A stretch of DNA of 64,000 nucleotides from Rhizobium sp. CFBP 8762 (GCF_014841565.1 NZ_JACYUD010000005.1:248001-312000), one strand, 5' to 3'; counted from the first letter of the stretch, positions 49,350-59,168 are shown. Notes: generated by a model from the letters alone, not told the origin. Numbers and translations are program-made.

Positions 49350-50465
49350 ATGATATGGAGTTGCTTGCGCCAGGCGACCAGAGCATACGCGCTGATGGCA
49401 GCGACCTGCGCTGTGCTGTTGGGATCCTTGACCGGGGCGAACGCCAATCCACGGCTTGTGGTCGATATTAATTCGCTGCGCGTGGTCGAGCAGAACGATA
49501 TTTTTCAGCGCTGGTATCCCGCGTCCCTTACCAAACTGTTGACCGCCTATACGACCTTTCGGGCGCTGAAGGCCGGTGAAGTATCGTTGACGACACCCGT
49601 GGTCATGTCCGCCAATGCGGCCAAGGAACCACCGAGCAAGATGTATTACAAGCCCGGGCAGAAGCTGACGCTCGATAGCGCGCTGAAAATCATGCTCGTG
49701 AAATCGGCCAACGACATTGCTGTCGCCGTTGCCGAAACCGTTGGGGGAACTGAGGGAAAATTTGTTGCCCGCATGAATGCCGAGGCCGCGCGTATTGGCA
49801 TGTCCTCCTCGCACTTCATCAACCCGCATGGCCTTCCGGGGCAGGGGCAATATACAACGGCGCGTGATCTTGCCATTCTCGCCATCACGCTGAAACGCGA
49901 ATTTCCGGAATACGCCTCCTATTTTGCGCTGGAAGGCATCAGCACCGGCAAGAAGAACTATCCCAACTACAATATGCTGATAGGCCGCTTCGAAGGCGCT
50001 GATGGCATGAAGACCGGGTTCATTTGTGCCGCCGGTTTCAATCAGGTCTCGTCAGCCAACCGCAATGGCCGCGCCGTTGTGTCCGTGGTGCTGGGTGCCG
50101 ATAGCCTTGGCGGACGGGCGGATGAGTCAGCCCGTTTGTTGCAGAAGGGGCTGACGACGGCGACAGCAGGACCGAGAATCGTGGATATTCAGCCTTATGG
50201 CGAGACGCGTGATCTGGTTGCCGATGTCAGCAAGCAAATATGCTCGCAAGCGGCTGCCAAAGTGCGCAGTGAAGGCCGGGACGAAGTGGGACGTCAAAAA
50301 CTGCAGTCTCCGTTTATTCAGGAGATCAACCGTCCCTTGAAACTGGTCTATGCCGGCCTGATTCCGGGAACGGAAAACGAAACTGTGACCAAAGACACGG
50401 TGACTAAAGAGGCCAAGGGCAGCGCTGCCCGTGTGCCGGTGCCAAGACCCCGTCCTTCGCTTTAA
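49350..50465 (+). CDS. D-alanyl-D-alanine carboxypeptidase (S11)
   Basis: 371 aa penicillin-binding protein that trims peptidoglycan stem peptides. A signal peptide ends near 'GSLTGANA' (residue 32). S-x-x-K is 'YPASLTKL' (Ser59, Lys62), S-x-N is 'VKSANDIAV', and K-T-G is 'GMKTGFIC'. The C-terminal 100 residues differ from the usual PBP5 domain and end in Pro/Arg. Divergent from the M20 gene. Confidence 0.93.
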   Translation: MIWSCLRQATRAYALMAATCAVLLGSLTGANANPRLVVDINSLRVVEQNDIFQRWYPASLTKLLTAYTTFRALKAGEVSLTTPVVMSANAAKEPPSKMYYKPGQKLTLDSALKIMLVKSANDIAVAVAETVGGTEGKFVARMNAEAARIGMSSSHFINPHGLPGQGQYTTARDLAILAITLKREFPEYASYFALEGISTGKKNYPNYNMLIGRFEGADGMKTGFICAAGFNQVSSANRNGRAVVSVVLGADSLGGRADESARLLQKGLTTATAGPRIVDIQPYGETRDLVADVSKQICSQAAAKVRSEGRDEVGRQKLQSPFIQEINRPLKLVYAGLIPGTENETVTKDTVTKEAKGSAARVPVPRPRPSL

Positions 50466-50513
50466 ATCCGGCCTTCGCTGTAAACCCGTCCTTCGCTGTA
50501 AAAACGAGTCATC

Positions 50514-51623
50514 ATGAGCCTGCGCTTTGCATCTGTTCCTGTTTCCATTCTCACCGGATTTCTCGGTGCTGGCAAAACAACGCTTTTAAACCGGCTGTTG
50601 AAAGACCCCGATCTGGCTGATACGGCCGTCATCATCAACGAGTTCGGCGATGTTTCCATCGATCATCTTCTGGTGGAAACAGCATCGGATGGCATTATTG
50701 AACTGTCCGATGGTTGCCTGTGCTGCACCGTGCGCGGCGAACTGGTTGATACGCTTGCGGACTTGATGGACCGGATGCAGACCGGCAAGATCAAGCCTTT
50801 ACAGCGCGTGATTGTCGAAACCACCGGCCTTGCCGATCCGGCCCCCGTGCTGCAGTCAGTCATAGGTAATCCCGTCATTTCCGATTGCTACCGTCTGGAC
50901 GGCGTCGTCACCGTTGTGGACGCGGTGAACGGGTTTGCGACGCTTGATCGTCATGCGGAAGCAGTGCGGCAGGTGGCGGTTGCCGATCGTATCGTGCTTA
51001 CGAAGCAAACTCTGGCAAATGCCGAAGCGGTGGCTGCCTTAACGGCGCGCCTCGCGCAGCTCAATCCGCGCGCGCCGCTGATAGATGGTGACAGCGCACA
51101 AGCGGGTTCTGCGACACTGTTCGATTGTGGTCTCTACGACCCGAGTACAAAAACCGCTGATGTCAGCCGCTGGCTACAGGACGAGGATGATTATGAGCAG
51201 CACCATCATCACCATGGGCACCACCATCATGATGTAAACCGCCACGACGGCAATATCCGCTCTTTTAGCATCGTGCATGACAAGCCTATCGAGCCGATGG
51301 CGCTCGATATGTTCATCGATCTACTACGGTCGGCCCATGGCGAGAAATTGCTGCGCATGAAAGCGATTGTCGCACTAACCGACAAGCCGGATAGCCCTAT
51401 GATCCTGCATGGGGTGCAGACAATCTTTCACACCCCACAAAGGTTGGGTGCATGGCCGGATGCCAGCGACAAGCGCACGCGTATGGTGTTGATTACGCAG
51501 GATTTACCCGAGACGTTCGTGCGCGATCTGTTTGATGCGTTCACCGGCAAGCCCCGGATCGACCGGCCCGACAGGGCTGCGCTGGAAGATAATCCCCTAG
51601 CGGTTCCGGGAATGAAATTCTAA
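50514..51623 (+). CDS. COG0523 GTPase (CobW/ZNG1-like) metallochaperone
   Basis: 369 aa. P-loop 'TGFLGAGKTT' (residues 14-23), metal-binding 'GCLCC' (C-x-C-C), 'ETTGLADPAPV' and a Lys-containing 'VLTKQ' base motif. A His-rich loop ('EQHHHHHGHHHHDVNRHD', about 224-241) and a CobW C-terminal domain follow. It uses GTP to deliver zinc or another metal to client enzymes. It follows the carboxypeptidase by 48 nt. CobW of cobalamin synthesis is a relative, but the His loop favours zinc handling. Confidence 0.92.
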   Translation: MSLRFASVPVSILTGFLGAGKTTLLNRLLKDPDLADTAVIINEFGDVSIDHLLVETASDGIIELSDGCLCCTVRGELVDTLADLMDRMQTGKIKPLQRVIVETTGLADPAPVLQSVIGNPVISDCYRLDGVVTVVDAVNGFATLDRHAEAVRQVAVADRIVLTKQTLANAEAVAALTARLAQLNPRAPLIDGDSAQAGSATLFDCGLYDPSTKTADVSRWLQDEDDYEQHHHHHGHHHHDVNRHDGNIRSFSIVHDKPIEPMALDMFIDLLRSAHGEKLLRMKAIVALTDKPDSPMILHGVQTIFHTPQRLGAWPDASDKRTRMVLITQDLPETFVRDLFDAFTGKPRIDRPDRAALEDNPLAVPGMKF

Positions 51624-51634
51624 GAGAAAATGCT

Positions 51635-51892
51635 CTAACTCTTTTTTCGGATCAGAAAGCGGTGGCCATTCGTCAGTCGCTCCGTTTCTTCAAGGGTGTG
51701 CCCGTCTTCATGGCAGAAGTGGGGAATATCCAGTCCTGCCAGCGGGTCGGTGGTTTCCAGTTGCAGACGTGCACCGGGTGGCAGCGTTTCCATCCGTTTG
51801 CGGGCTTTTAGAACGGGCAGGGGGCATTTCAGCCCTTTCAGGTCATAAAAAACCGCTGCTCCGTCTAAATCGCTGTTTATCAGTTGTTCCAT
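51635..51892 (-). CDS. tusA: TusA-like sulphur carrier
   Basis: 85 aa. 'YDLKGLKCPLPVLKARKRME' carries the persulphide Cys23 in the C-P-x-P motif; 'LETTDPLAGLDIPHFC' and the C-terminal 'GHRFLIRKKS' complete the fold. It passes sulphur to tRNA modification or other acceptors. It overlaps the 3' end of the upstream YkuD gene by 13 nt. Confidence 0.92.
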   Translation of the reverse strand: MEQLINSDLDGAAVFYDLKGLKCPLPVLKARKRMETLPPGARLQLETTDPLAGLDIPHFCHEDGHTLEETERLTNGHRFLIRKKS

Positions 51893-53238
51893 ACTTTCCA
51901 GAATGGCTTCTTAGCCGGTGCCGATGCTTCCGTTAATGGGTCGGTTGCAGCCGGTGCTCCAGCGGGATTGACTTGCGGAACAGGCACGGCCGCGCCACCC
52001 GGCGTGGTCGGGGTTGTTGCGGTGACCGTCTGGTCCGGCGCGTCAACGGAGGTGTCGACGGCTGCGGGGCTGAGTGGCGTGGCTTTAGGGATAGCAGCGG
52101 ACGCCGTCGCACTCGGCGTTGGTGTTCTTGGCAATGGCGTCTGGGAAGACGGTGTTGTCGTCGCAATAGCCTTGGCCTGTTCTTCAGCAAGGCCCACGAC
52201 TGCCGGTGCGACCGTGGACGTTGCTGCAGGCGCTTGCGCCTTTTCAAACTCGCTGGCCTTCATCAACCGGCCAGCGTCCAGCGAGGAGCCGGTGGGCGCA
52301 TAGGCCAGTTCACGGCCTTTGCGCTTGTCCTTCACGATTTCCTTGCGCTCATTTTCGGTCGGTTCATACCAGACCATGCCTTCGTATTTCTTCATGGCGG
52401 TCTGGTAGTCGCGGTCATAGGCCTTGTTGAAGGTGGCCATAGCGCTCATCAGTGGGGCAGGCGTTTCCATGGCCGGGCATTGGCCGGTCGGATTGAACTG
52501 CGCACCCGCAGAGGTCTGCTGGTTGAAGACGTATTTCTTCTCACAAACATTGACGACCGGCGGGCGTTTGGTCACTTCAAACTGGTCGTAGCCGACCTTC
52601 AGCATTTTCCAGAAGTCCATATTCGCATTGTTGCGATGGCGGGCCATGTTTTCCGCCGTCATGCGGAATGGGAACGCCTGAAGCTGCACGTTTTGCTGGC
52701 CACCCTTGAAAGCGTCGCGGGCAAAGGCGTAGATTTCCAGCATCTGCGCATCGGTCATGGAGTAGCAGCCCGACGACGAGCAGGCGCCATGGATCATCAG
52801 ATTGGTGCCGGAACGGCCCTGCGACGCATCATACTTGTTTGGGAAACCCGTGTTGATGGCCAGGAAGTAGCTGGAATTCGGGTTCATATGCCCCGGCGAA
52901 AGCGGATAGAAGCCTTCCGGCGCCTGCCGGTCACCTTCCTTGGCCTTGGGGCCGAGCTTTCCGGACCAGGCGCAGATCTTGTAATCGGTGATCAGTTCAA
53001 AGCGCTTGTTGGTCTTTTCCTTCCAGACCTCCAGAACACCTTCTTCCTTGAAAATGCGCAGCATGATGGGCGACTGGGTTTCCATACCCTTGGCCTTCAT
53101 CTTTTCCACGATCTTTGCGGAAAGCGGATGCTGGACCTTGTCGCGAACCTTCGACATATCGACGGAATCCAGCGTGTCGTTACACCCCGCCAAGGCAAGC
53201 GCGGTCAAGGACAGCATGAGAAAGGTTTTGAAACGCAT
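51880..53238 (-). CDS. YkuD-type L,D-transpeptidase lipoprotein
   Basis: 452 aa from the ATG at 53238 (GGTGGG upstream; an earlier ATG at 53259 adds 7 residues before the signal). A lipobox, 'LALAGC', follows the signal. The YkuD-like (YafK-type) domain contains 'GFYPLSPGHMNPNSSYFLAI' and the catalytic 'LMIHGACSSSGCYSMTD' His/Cys. The C-terminal 120 residues are Ala/Pro/Thr-rich and disordered. It cross-links or edits peptidoglycan in the periplasm. Confidence 0.9.
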   Translation of the reverse strand: MRFKTFLMLSLTALALAGCNDTLDSVDMSKVRDKVQHPLSAKIVEKMKAKGMETQSPIMLRIFKEEGVLEVWKEKTNKRFELITDYKICAWSGKLGPKAKEGDRQAPEGFYPLSPGHMNPNSSYFLAINTGFPNKYDASQGRSGTNLMIHGACSSSGCYSMTDAQMLEIYAFARDAFKGGQQNVQLQAFPFRMTAENMARHRNNANMDFWKMLKVGYDQFEVTKRPPVVNVCEKKYVFNQQTSAGAQFNPTGQCPAMETPAPLMSAMATFNKAYDRDYQTAMKKYEGMVWYEPTENERKEIVKDKRKGRELAYAPTGSSLDAGRLMKASEFEKAQAPAATSTVAPAVVGLAEEQAKAIATTTPSSQTPLPRTPTPSATASAAIPKATPLSPAAVDTSVDAPDQTVTATTPTTPGGAAVPVPQVNPAGAPAATDPLTEASAPAKKPFWKVWNN

Positions 53239-53457
53239 CGATATCAGCCCACCAGACAATCAGCCAGTGCGTCGCTTAGGAGACGCACTCGAGCCGAACT
53301 GTAAAAAAGCATAGTTCACAAACTCTTAAATCGGAAGGAAAATCACCGGTCCGATCCGCGGCAAAAAGCCTGAGCAATGTGGCACTGGTTTGGCGTAAGT
53401 GGGCGAACGCGACAAATGCGGCCGCGCGCGCCTTGTTATGCTTAATGTACCGTAAAT

Positions 53458-54411
53458 TTAGAGGTTACGCCCGATATTCAGATACTTCTGGCGTCGCTCG
53501 GAGCGGATATCGTCCGGGCTGGTTTGGGCAAACTGCGCCAGCGCGTCATCGATCACGTTGCCGGTGGCATAAATGACGGCATCCGGGTCACGGTGCGCGC
53601 CACCAACCGGCTCGGCGATGATGCCATCGATGATCCCGAGCGCCTTCAAGTCTTCTGCCGTAATTTTCATATTGGTCGCGGCTTCGCGCGCGCGGGTGGA
53701 ATCGCGCCACAGGATGGACGCGGCACCTTCGGGCGAAATCACGCTGTAGATGGCATGTTCCAGCATGTAGACGCGGTTGCCAGTGGCAATCGCAATCGCA
53801 CCGCCCGATCCGCCTTCACCCAGAACCACCGAAATGATGGGCACACGCACGTTGAGGCACATTTCGGTGGAGCGGGCGATGGCTTCGGCCTGTCCACGCT
53901 CTTCCGCACCAATGCCCGGATAGGCGCCAGCGGTATCGATGAGCGTGATGATGGGGAGCTGAAACCGGTCCGCCATTTCCATGATGCGAATGGCCTTGCG
54001 GTAGCCTTCGGGACGGGCGCTACCGAAATTGTGCTTGATGCGCGACTTCGTGTCGTTGCCCTTTTCCTGCCCGATGATGGCGACGGGCTGGCCGCGAAAA
54101 CGACCGAGACCGGCCTGAATGGCTTCGTCCTCGGCAAATTTACGGTCGCCGGCCAGTGGCGTGAACTCGTCAAACAGCGCCTTGGCATAGTCCTGGAAAT
54201 GGGGGCGGGAGGGGTGGCGGGCAACTTGCGTTTTCTGCCACGGCGTCAGCTTGGCGTAAATGTCCACCATGGCTTCGCGGGCGCGGCCTTCCAGCCGTTC
54301 GATTTCGTCTGCCGTGTTTATGCTTTCATCTTCGGCAGCTATTTTCTTCAACTCATGGATCTTGCCTTCAAGATCAGAGATGGGTTTTTCGAAATCGAGA
54401 TAATTGTGCAT
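53458..54411 (-). CDS. accA: Acetyl-CoA carboxylase carboxyltransferase alpha subunit
   Basis: 317 aa, the normal length. It transfers the carboxyl group from biotin to acetyl-CoA to make malonyl-CoA. 'LDFEKPISDLEGKIHELKKI' at the start, 'PVAIIGQEKGNDTKSRIKHN', 'PIITLIDTAGAYPGIGAEER' and 'SVVLGEGGSGGAIAIATGNR' (oxyanion and CoA site) are hallmarks. Downstream of xerD in the same direction. Confidence 0.97.
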   Translation of the reverse strand: MHNYLDFEKPISDLEGKIHELKKIAAEDESINTADEIERLEGRAREAMVDIYAKLTPWQKTQVARHPSRPHFQDYAKALFDEFTPLAGDRKFAEDEAIQAGLGRFRGQPVAIIGQEKGNDTKSRIKHNFGSARPEGYRKAIRIMEMADRFQLPIITLIDTAGAYPGIGAEERGQAEAIARSTEMCLNVRVPIISVVLGEGGSGGAIAIATGNRVYMLEHAIYSVISPEGAASILWRDSTRAREAATNMKITAEDLKALGIIDGIIAEPVGGAHRDPDAVIYATGNVIDDALAQFAQTSPDDIRSERRQKYLNIGRNL

Positions 54412-54482
54412 GAGATACGTTTCCGATCATTTTGCGCCAATGGCCCATAACAAAAGAATGGGAGGTTTACGGGCTTTGGCAC

Positions 54483-55421
54483 CTAATCCTGTTTTTTGGC
54501 CTGTTTGGCAAGAGGGTGATGGGTCTGAACCAGTTCGTGCAGCCGTTCTTCCAGAACATGTGTGTAAATTTGTGTCGTTGAAATGTCAGAATGGCCGAGA
54601 AGTTCCTGAACGGCGCGCAGGTCCGCACCGTTCTGCAGCAAGTGGCTGGCAAAGGCATGACGCAGCACATGCGGCGAGATTGTTGCCACCCGAATACCAG
54701 CGCGGGACGCCAGCCCTTTGAGATCACGCGCAAAAACCTGACGCGGCAAGTAACCCTGCTTGCCCGATGAGGGAAACAGCCATGCGCTTTCCGTCTTCAT
54801 CTGCTCGCTCTGGCGGGTGAGTTCCGCCCCGTAGGTCTTCATGGCAGCGATGGCCGCATGGGATAGCGGCACCATACGCTCTTTGTTGCCCTTGCCGCGA
54901 ACAATCAGAAACCGGCCATTCTGTGCCAGCACGTTGACGGGCAATGATACCAGTTCGCTGACGCGCATGCCGGTGGCGTAAAGCAGTTCCAGAAGTGCGT
55001 GCATGCGCAACGCAGGCAACCCTCCACCTCGCGCCTCGGTTTCGGCCTGGCCGATCAACTTTGAAACATCTGCAACGCTCAAAATTTTCGGCAGGGAGCG
55101 CGCCTTCTTGGGCGCATCCAGAATGCCGGTCGGGTCATCGGTGCGCAGCCCTTCGGCATAAAGAAACTTGTAGAACTGGCGCAGCGCCGACAGCCGCCGC
55201 GCTTGCGATGAAGCAGCGAACCCTTGCGCCGACAGGTGCGCAAGATAGGCGCTGAGGTCCTCGGTTGCCGCCTGTGTCAGCGTCACGTTCCGGTTTTTCA
55301 GATACGCACGGATATCATCGAGATCCCGCTGATAGGAAGTAAGTGTATTCTGTGCCGCGCCACGTTCGGCACTCATCATTTCCAGAAAGGATTCCAGATG
55401 GGCAGCGCTCAAATCCCTCAT
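54483..55421 (-). CDS. xerD: Tyrosine recombinase XerD
   Basis: 312 aa from the ATG at 55421; longer frames upstream overlap another small gene. Chromosome-dimer resolution at dif with XerC. The N-terminal SAM-like domain ('[20 protein letters not shown]') is followed by the catalytic domain: Arg in '[13 protein letters not shown]', '[12 protein letters not shown]', H-x-x-R in '[14 protein letters not shown]' and Tyr in 'STTQIYTHV'. The start overlaps the preceding small gene (ATGA). Confidence 0.95.
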   Translation of the reverse strand: MRDLSAAHLESFLEMMSAERGAAQNTLTSYQRDLDDIRAYLKNRNVTLTQAATEDLSAYLAHLSAQGFAASSQARRLSALRQFYKFLYAEGLRTDDPTGILDAPKKARSLPKILSVADVSKLIGQAETEARGGGLPALRMHALLELLYATGMRVSELVSLPVNVLAQNGRFLIVRGKGNKERMVPLSHAAIAAMKTYGAELTRQSEQMKTESAWLFPSSGKQGYLPRQVFARDLKGLASRAGIRVATISPHVLRHAFASHLLQNGADLRAVQELLGHSDISTTQIYTHVLEERLHELVQTHHPLAKQAKKQD

Positions 55422-55561
55422 GGCCTGGTCTGTTCCAAAGGCACAGGAATGGTCACCTGCCGCGGACGCGGCTCCACAAACGTCACCAATGCGACCATGG
55501 CACCATAGATTGCGGCCGCAATCAGGCAACAGATCATGATGTAGCGAAACAGGGTGGGCAT
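55418..55561 (-). CDS. Small membrane protein ahead of xerD
   Basis: 47 aa. One transmembrane helix ('[20 protein letters not shown]') is followed by a Pro-rich tail ('[20 protein letters not shown]'). Its stop overlaps the xerD start by 4 nt. Divergent from aroK, with the gene at 55694 between. Function unknown. Confidence 0.7.
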   Translation of the reverse strand: MPTLFRYIMICCLIAAAIYGAMVALVTFVEPRPRQVTIPVPLEQTRP

Positions 55562-55693
55562 AAAGTCGCGTCCTCCGGTTCTTACGCCTCAAGGATACCG
55601 GGTCAACGTGGATATGAATAGCCTGTTGCAATGGCTCAGCGGTGGAAAGGGCGCACGACGGTCAGCAGGTACGTGTCTCCGTTGAACTGGTTG

Positions 55694-56269
55694 TTATCGG
55701 CCCGAGGCTGTTACACCGCGATAAATTCCATCCTCATCGATACGCCCTGCCAGGAGCGCTGCGGCCTTCTCCCTTTCCTCGTCCTTTCCATTGGCCTGCT
55801 TTTTCAAGGCCTCGGTTAGCTTATCGTTGTCTTTGGGGTTTCTCGCACTGTCGATCAAATCGCTCAATGATATACCCAGCTTGTCCAGGCCCAGATCTTT
55901 CTCGATTGATGCTATGACTTTGTTGCCATCGGGCTTGTTCTGGATTTGTTGGAACGCTTCTTTTGCGGCGTCAAAAAACTCTTCGCTCGTGCTGAAATTG
56001 TCCTTGTTGAGGCCGAGTGCTTGCCCCATACGTTCAATGAGCTTCAACTTGGTTTCGGTTACGCTGGTGTGATTGACGCCGAACATTGCACTGGCAACTT
56101 TTGACGCAGCTTGTGTTGGCTGCTTGTCAACCGAAACGCTGTCACGCTTTGCGACACCGTTTGCAAGATCGGTTATGGTTTTGCTGGCGTCGTCTTGGCC
56201 GACTGACGTGGCAGCGGCCTGTTGAAGAATGAGCACTGCTGCGGCGTTGCTGGGTAAAACAGAGACCAT
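55694..56269 (-). CDS. Hypothetical protein, conserved-type
   Basis: 191 aa from the ATG at 56269, chosen for AGGA 8 nt upstream; earlier in-frame ATGs lack a ribosome site. The N-terminus ('MVSVLPSNAAAVLILQQAAA') resembles non-cleaved export leaders of flagellin-like or secreted proteins. The rest is helical and rich in Lys, Asp and Gln ('KLKLIERMGQALGLNKDNFS', 'DEEREKAAALLAGRIDEDG'). No family is recognised. Confidence 0.65.
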   Translation of the reverse strand: MVSVLPSNAAAVLILQQAAATSVGQDDASKTITDLANGVAKRDSVSVDKQPTQAASKVASAMFGVNHTSVTETKLKLIERMGQALGLNKDNFSTSEEFFDAAKEAFQQIQNKPDGNKVIASIEKDLGLDKLGISLSDLIDSARNPKDNDKLTEALKKQANGKDEEREKAAALLAGRIDEDGIYRGVTASGR

Positions 56270-56508
56270 TTGACGTATCCTGCAGGCTATCAAGTCGCTC
56301 ATGAGTTGAAGTCTGCTTGCGTGTCTGGCTTCATGCCGAAATGACTGCTGAATCAATATCAACCTTGACGTTCATAAGCAATATCAATGCTCGCACATAT
56401 GTAATGCGTTGGGGCCTTCTCCATAAACAAGCCGGTTTGCGAGCGGTCCCATCTTGACGCTGTTTGCGGATTTGTCGATACCGAAGCGGAACGAGGAATT
56501 TTGCAGGC

Positions 56509-57111
56509 ATGAACGAGGTGATGAATGCTGTGACGAGTGATGGGCCGGTATGCGCAACCTTGTCTGAAACAGCACGCAATGTGCTGGGCAAGCGCAATCT
56601 TGTGTTCGTCGGTCTGATGGGCGCGGGCAAATCTGTCATCGGGCGCATGACGGCATCTGAACTGCGCATTCCTTTCGTTGATTCCGATCACGAAATCGAG
56701 CGGGTGTCCCGCATGTCGATTGCAGAACTGTTTTCCGCCTATGGCGAGGACGAGTTTCGTGCGCTGGAAGCCCGCGTGATCAAGCGGCTGTTGCGCTCTG
56801 GACCCAAAGTCATTTCCACCGGCGGCGGTGCCTATATCAATGAGCGTACCCGCAAGCATATCCATCGGGCCGGATTGTCGCTGTGGCTCAATGCGGACCT
56901 CGACGTGCTGTGGGAGCGGGTCAACAAGCGCGATACGCGGCCCCTTCTTAAAACTGAAAATCCAAAACAGACGCTCGCCAACCTGATGGCCGCCCGCTAC
57001 CCGATTTATGCCGAGGCCGATCTCACCGTCATGTCACGTGATGTTAAAAAAGAAGTGATGGTCCAGGAAATTCTTTCCGCCATCGCCAAGGGAAGAAGAC
57101 GCCAGCAATGA
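56509..57111 (+). CDS. aroK: Shikimate kinase
   Basis: 200 aa from the ATG at 56509; an ATG at 56521 is also possible. It phosphorylates shikimate with ATP. P-loop 'LVFVGLMGAGKSVIGRMTA', shikimate-binding 'PFVDSDHEIERVSRMSI', 'ISTGGGAYINERTRKHI' and the lid 'NKRDTRPLLKTENPKQ' are present. It overlaps aroB by 4 nt (ATGA), the usual aroK-aroB pair. Confidence 0.97.
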   Translation: MNEVMNAVTSDGPVCATLSETARNVLGKRNLVFVGLMGAGKSVIGRMTASELRIPFVDSDHEIERVSRMSIAELFSAYGEDEFRALEARVIKRLLRSGPKVISTGGGAYINERTRKHIHRAGLSLWLNADLDVLWERVNKRDTRPLLKTENPKQTLANLMAARYPIYAEADLTVMSRDVKKEVMVQEILSAIAKGRRRQQ

Positions 57112-58226
57112 CTGAAAACCCCACCCGGACTGTCCACGTGCCACTCGGTGACCGTGCCTACGATATTCTCATCGGTCCCGGCCTGATTGCGCAAGGTGCG
57201 CGCCACATTGCTGCGCGCATCAAGGGCCGTAAGGCAGCCATTATCACTGACCGGCATGTGGCCGAGTTCTATCTCGAAGCTTTTTTGCAGTCGCTCAAGG
57301 CCGAAGGCTTTGCGGTGGCGTCTCTGGTGCTGGAGCCCGGCGAGAAGACCAAAAGCTTCGAGCACCTGATGACGGTGTGTGATACCGTGCTATCGGCCCG
57401 TATCGAGCGAAACGATGTGGTGATTGCGCTTGGCGGTGGCGTTATCGGCGACCTCACAGGCTTTGCAGCCGGGATCGTGCGGCGGGGCCTGCGATTTGTG
57501 CAGGTGCCCACGTCACTGCTGGCGCAGGTGGATTCGTCCGTGGGCGGCAAGACGGGCATCAACACCGCCCATGGGAAAAATCTGGTCGGCGTTTTTCACC
57601 AGCCGGATCTTGTGCTGGCCGATACGGATGTGCTGGATACACTAAGCCCGCGAGAGTTTCGCGCTGGCTATGCCGAGGTGGCGAAATACGGTTTGATAGA
57701 CAAGCCCGATTTTTTTGCCTGGCTTGAAGCCAACTGGCGTGACGTGTTTGCGGGCGGGCAGGCGCGAATCGACGCGATTGCGACGAGTTGTCAGGCAAAG
57801 TCCGATGTGGTGGTGGCGGACGAGCATGAGCATGGCGTCCGTGCGCTGCTGAACCTCGGCCACACCTTCGGCCACGCGCTGGAAGCCGCTACCCGCTATG
57901 ATGGCGCACGGCTGGTGCATGGTGAGGGCGTTGCCATCGGCATGGTGCTGGCGCACCAGTTTTCAGCGCGCATGAACCTCGCCAGCCCGGACGATGCAAC
58001 GCGCGTGGAGCACCATTTGCGCGACGTCGGGCTTCCCACCCGCATAAGCGAAATTCCCGGAGACCTGCCGCCCGCATCTGTGCTGATGGACGCCATTGCG
58101 CAGGATAAGAAAGTCAGCGGTGGCAAGCTGACCTTCATTCTCACCCACGGTATCGGCCAGTCGTTTGTCGCCAAGGATGTGCCATCGTCGGAGGTGCTGC
58201 GGTTTCTGGAGGACAAGAACCCCTGA
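57108..58226 (+). CDS. aroB: 3-dehydroquinate synthase
   Basis: 372 aa, normal length. It converts DAHP to 3-dehydroquinate with NAD and a metal ion. 'VVIALGGGVIGDLTGFAAGI' (NAD site), 'VPTSLLAQVDSSVGGKTGIN' and the metal ligand 'LLNLGHTFGHALE' are diagnostic. Coupled to aroK; its stop overlaps the start of the CorC-like gene. Confidence 0.97.
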   Translation: MTENPTRTVHVPLGDRAYDILIGPGLIAQGARHIAARIKGRKAAIITDRHVAEFYLEAFLQSLKAEGFAVASLVLEPGEKTKSFEHLMTVCDTVLSARIERNDVVIALGGGVIGDLTGFAAGIVRRGLRFVQVPTSLLAQVDSSVGGKTGINTAHGKNLVGVFHQPDLVLADTDVLDTLSPREFRAGYAEVAKYGLIDKPDFFAWLEANWRDVFAGGQARIDAIATSCQAKSDVVVADEHEHGVRALLNLGHTFGHALEAATRYDGARLVHGEGVAIGMVLAHQFSARMNLASPDDATRVEHHLRDVGLPTRISEIPGDLPPASVLMDAIAQDKKVSGGKLTFILTHGIGQSFVAKDVPSSEVLRFLEDKNP

Positions 58227-59071
58227 TGCGCGGCGGTGCCGGTTTTTTGAGCGGGTTTCTCCAGGTTTTCGGGCTTGGTCGGCGCTCGCGTCCCGTGGGG
58301 CAGGCCGAGGGCGGGCGAGGACAGACTGATGCCCGCGAACCCGTGCAGAAGCCGGAACGGGAAAAGACCGGACAGTCCGTCGATCTGGAAGAGCTTGTTG
58401 TCTCCGATGTTATGATCCACCGCACTGCGATGCGTGGGCTGAACGCCGACGATGGACCGGAGGCGTCCATTCGTGCGGTTCTGGAAAGCCCCTACACACG
58501 CATGCCGCTGTGGCGAGGGGCGACCGACAATATCATTGGCGTTCTGCACGCCAAGGACCTGCTGCGCGCGCTGGCCAATCCGGCAACCGACCGGTCAACG
58601 CTCGATATCGGGAAAATTGCGCAGAAACCATGGTTTGTCCCCGACACGACCAATCTCAAGGATCAGCTCAACGCATTTTTGCGCCGTCGCAGCCATTTTG
58701 CCGTGGTGGTGGATGAGTATGGCGAAGTGCAGGGCATCGTGACCCTTGAGGATATTCTTGAGGAAATCGTCGGCGATATCTCCGATGAGCACGATGTGCA
58801 AATCCAAGGGGTGTGGCGGCAGGCCGATGGCTCTATCGTGGTGGATGGCAATGTACCGATTCGCGATTTGAACCGGGCCTTGGACTGGTCACTGCCGGAC
58901 GACGAGGCGACGACAATTGCAGGCCTTGTCATTCACGAATCAAAAAGCATTCCGGAAGAGCGGCAGGCGTTCACCTTCTATGGAAAACGCTTCATCGTGA
59001 TGAAGCGGGTCAAGAACCGCATTACCAGGCTGCGTGTCCGCACGCTGGAGGCGCAAAAGCCTGCGGTATGA
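58226..59071 (+). CDS. CorC/HlyC-like CBS-domain protein without DUF21
   Basis: 281 aa. A CBS pair occupies about residues 55-185 ('VVSDVMIHRTAMRG', 'FAVVVDEYGEVQGIVTLEDI'). A CorC_HlyC transporter-associated domain lies at about 195-275 ('DGSIVVDGNVPIRDLNRALD'). Many rhizobial relatives carry an N-terminal DUF21 membrane domain; here the first 50 residues are only basic and low-complexity, so this is a soluble, CorC/YbeX-like form. A role in ion export or co-export control is likely. The start shares a base with aroB. Confidence 0.85.
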   Translation: MRGGAGFLSGFLQVFGLGRRSRPVGQAEGGRGQTDAREPVQKPEREKTGQSVDLEELVVSDVMIHRTAMRGLNADDGPEASIRAVLESPYTRMPLWRGATDNIIGVLHAKDLLRALANPATDRSTLDIGKIAQKPWFVPDTTNLKDQLNAFLRRRSHFAVVVDEYGEVQGIVTLEDILEEIVGDISDEHDVQIQGVWRQADGSIVVDGNVPIRDLNRALDWSLPDDEATTIAGLVIHESKSIPEERQAFTFYGKRFIVMKRVKNRITRLRVRTLEAQKPAV

Positions 59072-59099
59072 TGCCGCATGAGCGCCTTACCAACGCTCG

Positions 59100-59145
59100 A
59101 GCATTTCCAGTGAAAACGGAGTCGTTTTCACGTCTGGATAATGCT
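59100..59145. repeat. REP-like palindromic intergenic repeat
   Basis: AGCATTTCCAG-TGAAAACG-GAGT-CGTTTTCA-CGT-CTGGATAATGCT forms an imperfect stem of about 19 bp. A diverged copy lies at 63171-63218. Both sit directly after a stop codon and are followed by A-rich sequence with GAGAGC. Elements of this kind are common between rhizobial genes. Confidence 0.65.
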
Positions 59146-59168
59146 ACAAATAAAAGAACGAGAGCAGC

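Noticed and set aside
51198-51251. Polyhistidine stretch in the GTPase as an engineered tag
   Set aside because: The His-rich loop is a natural and common feature of COG0523 metallochaperones.
51973-53304. 443-codon frame opposite the YkuD lipoprotein
   Set aside because: Arg-rich, without motif; the lipobox and YkuD catalytic residues fix the real strand.
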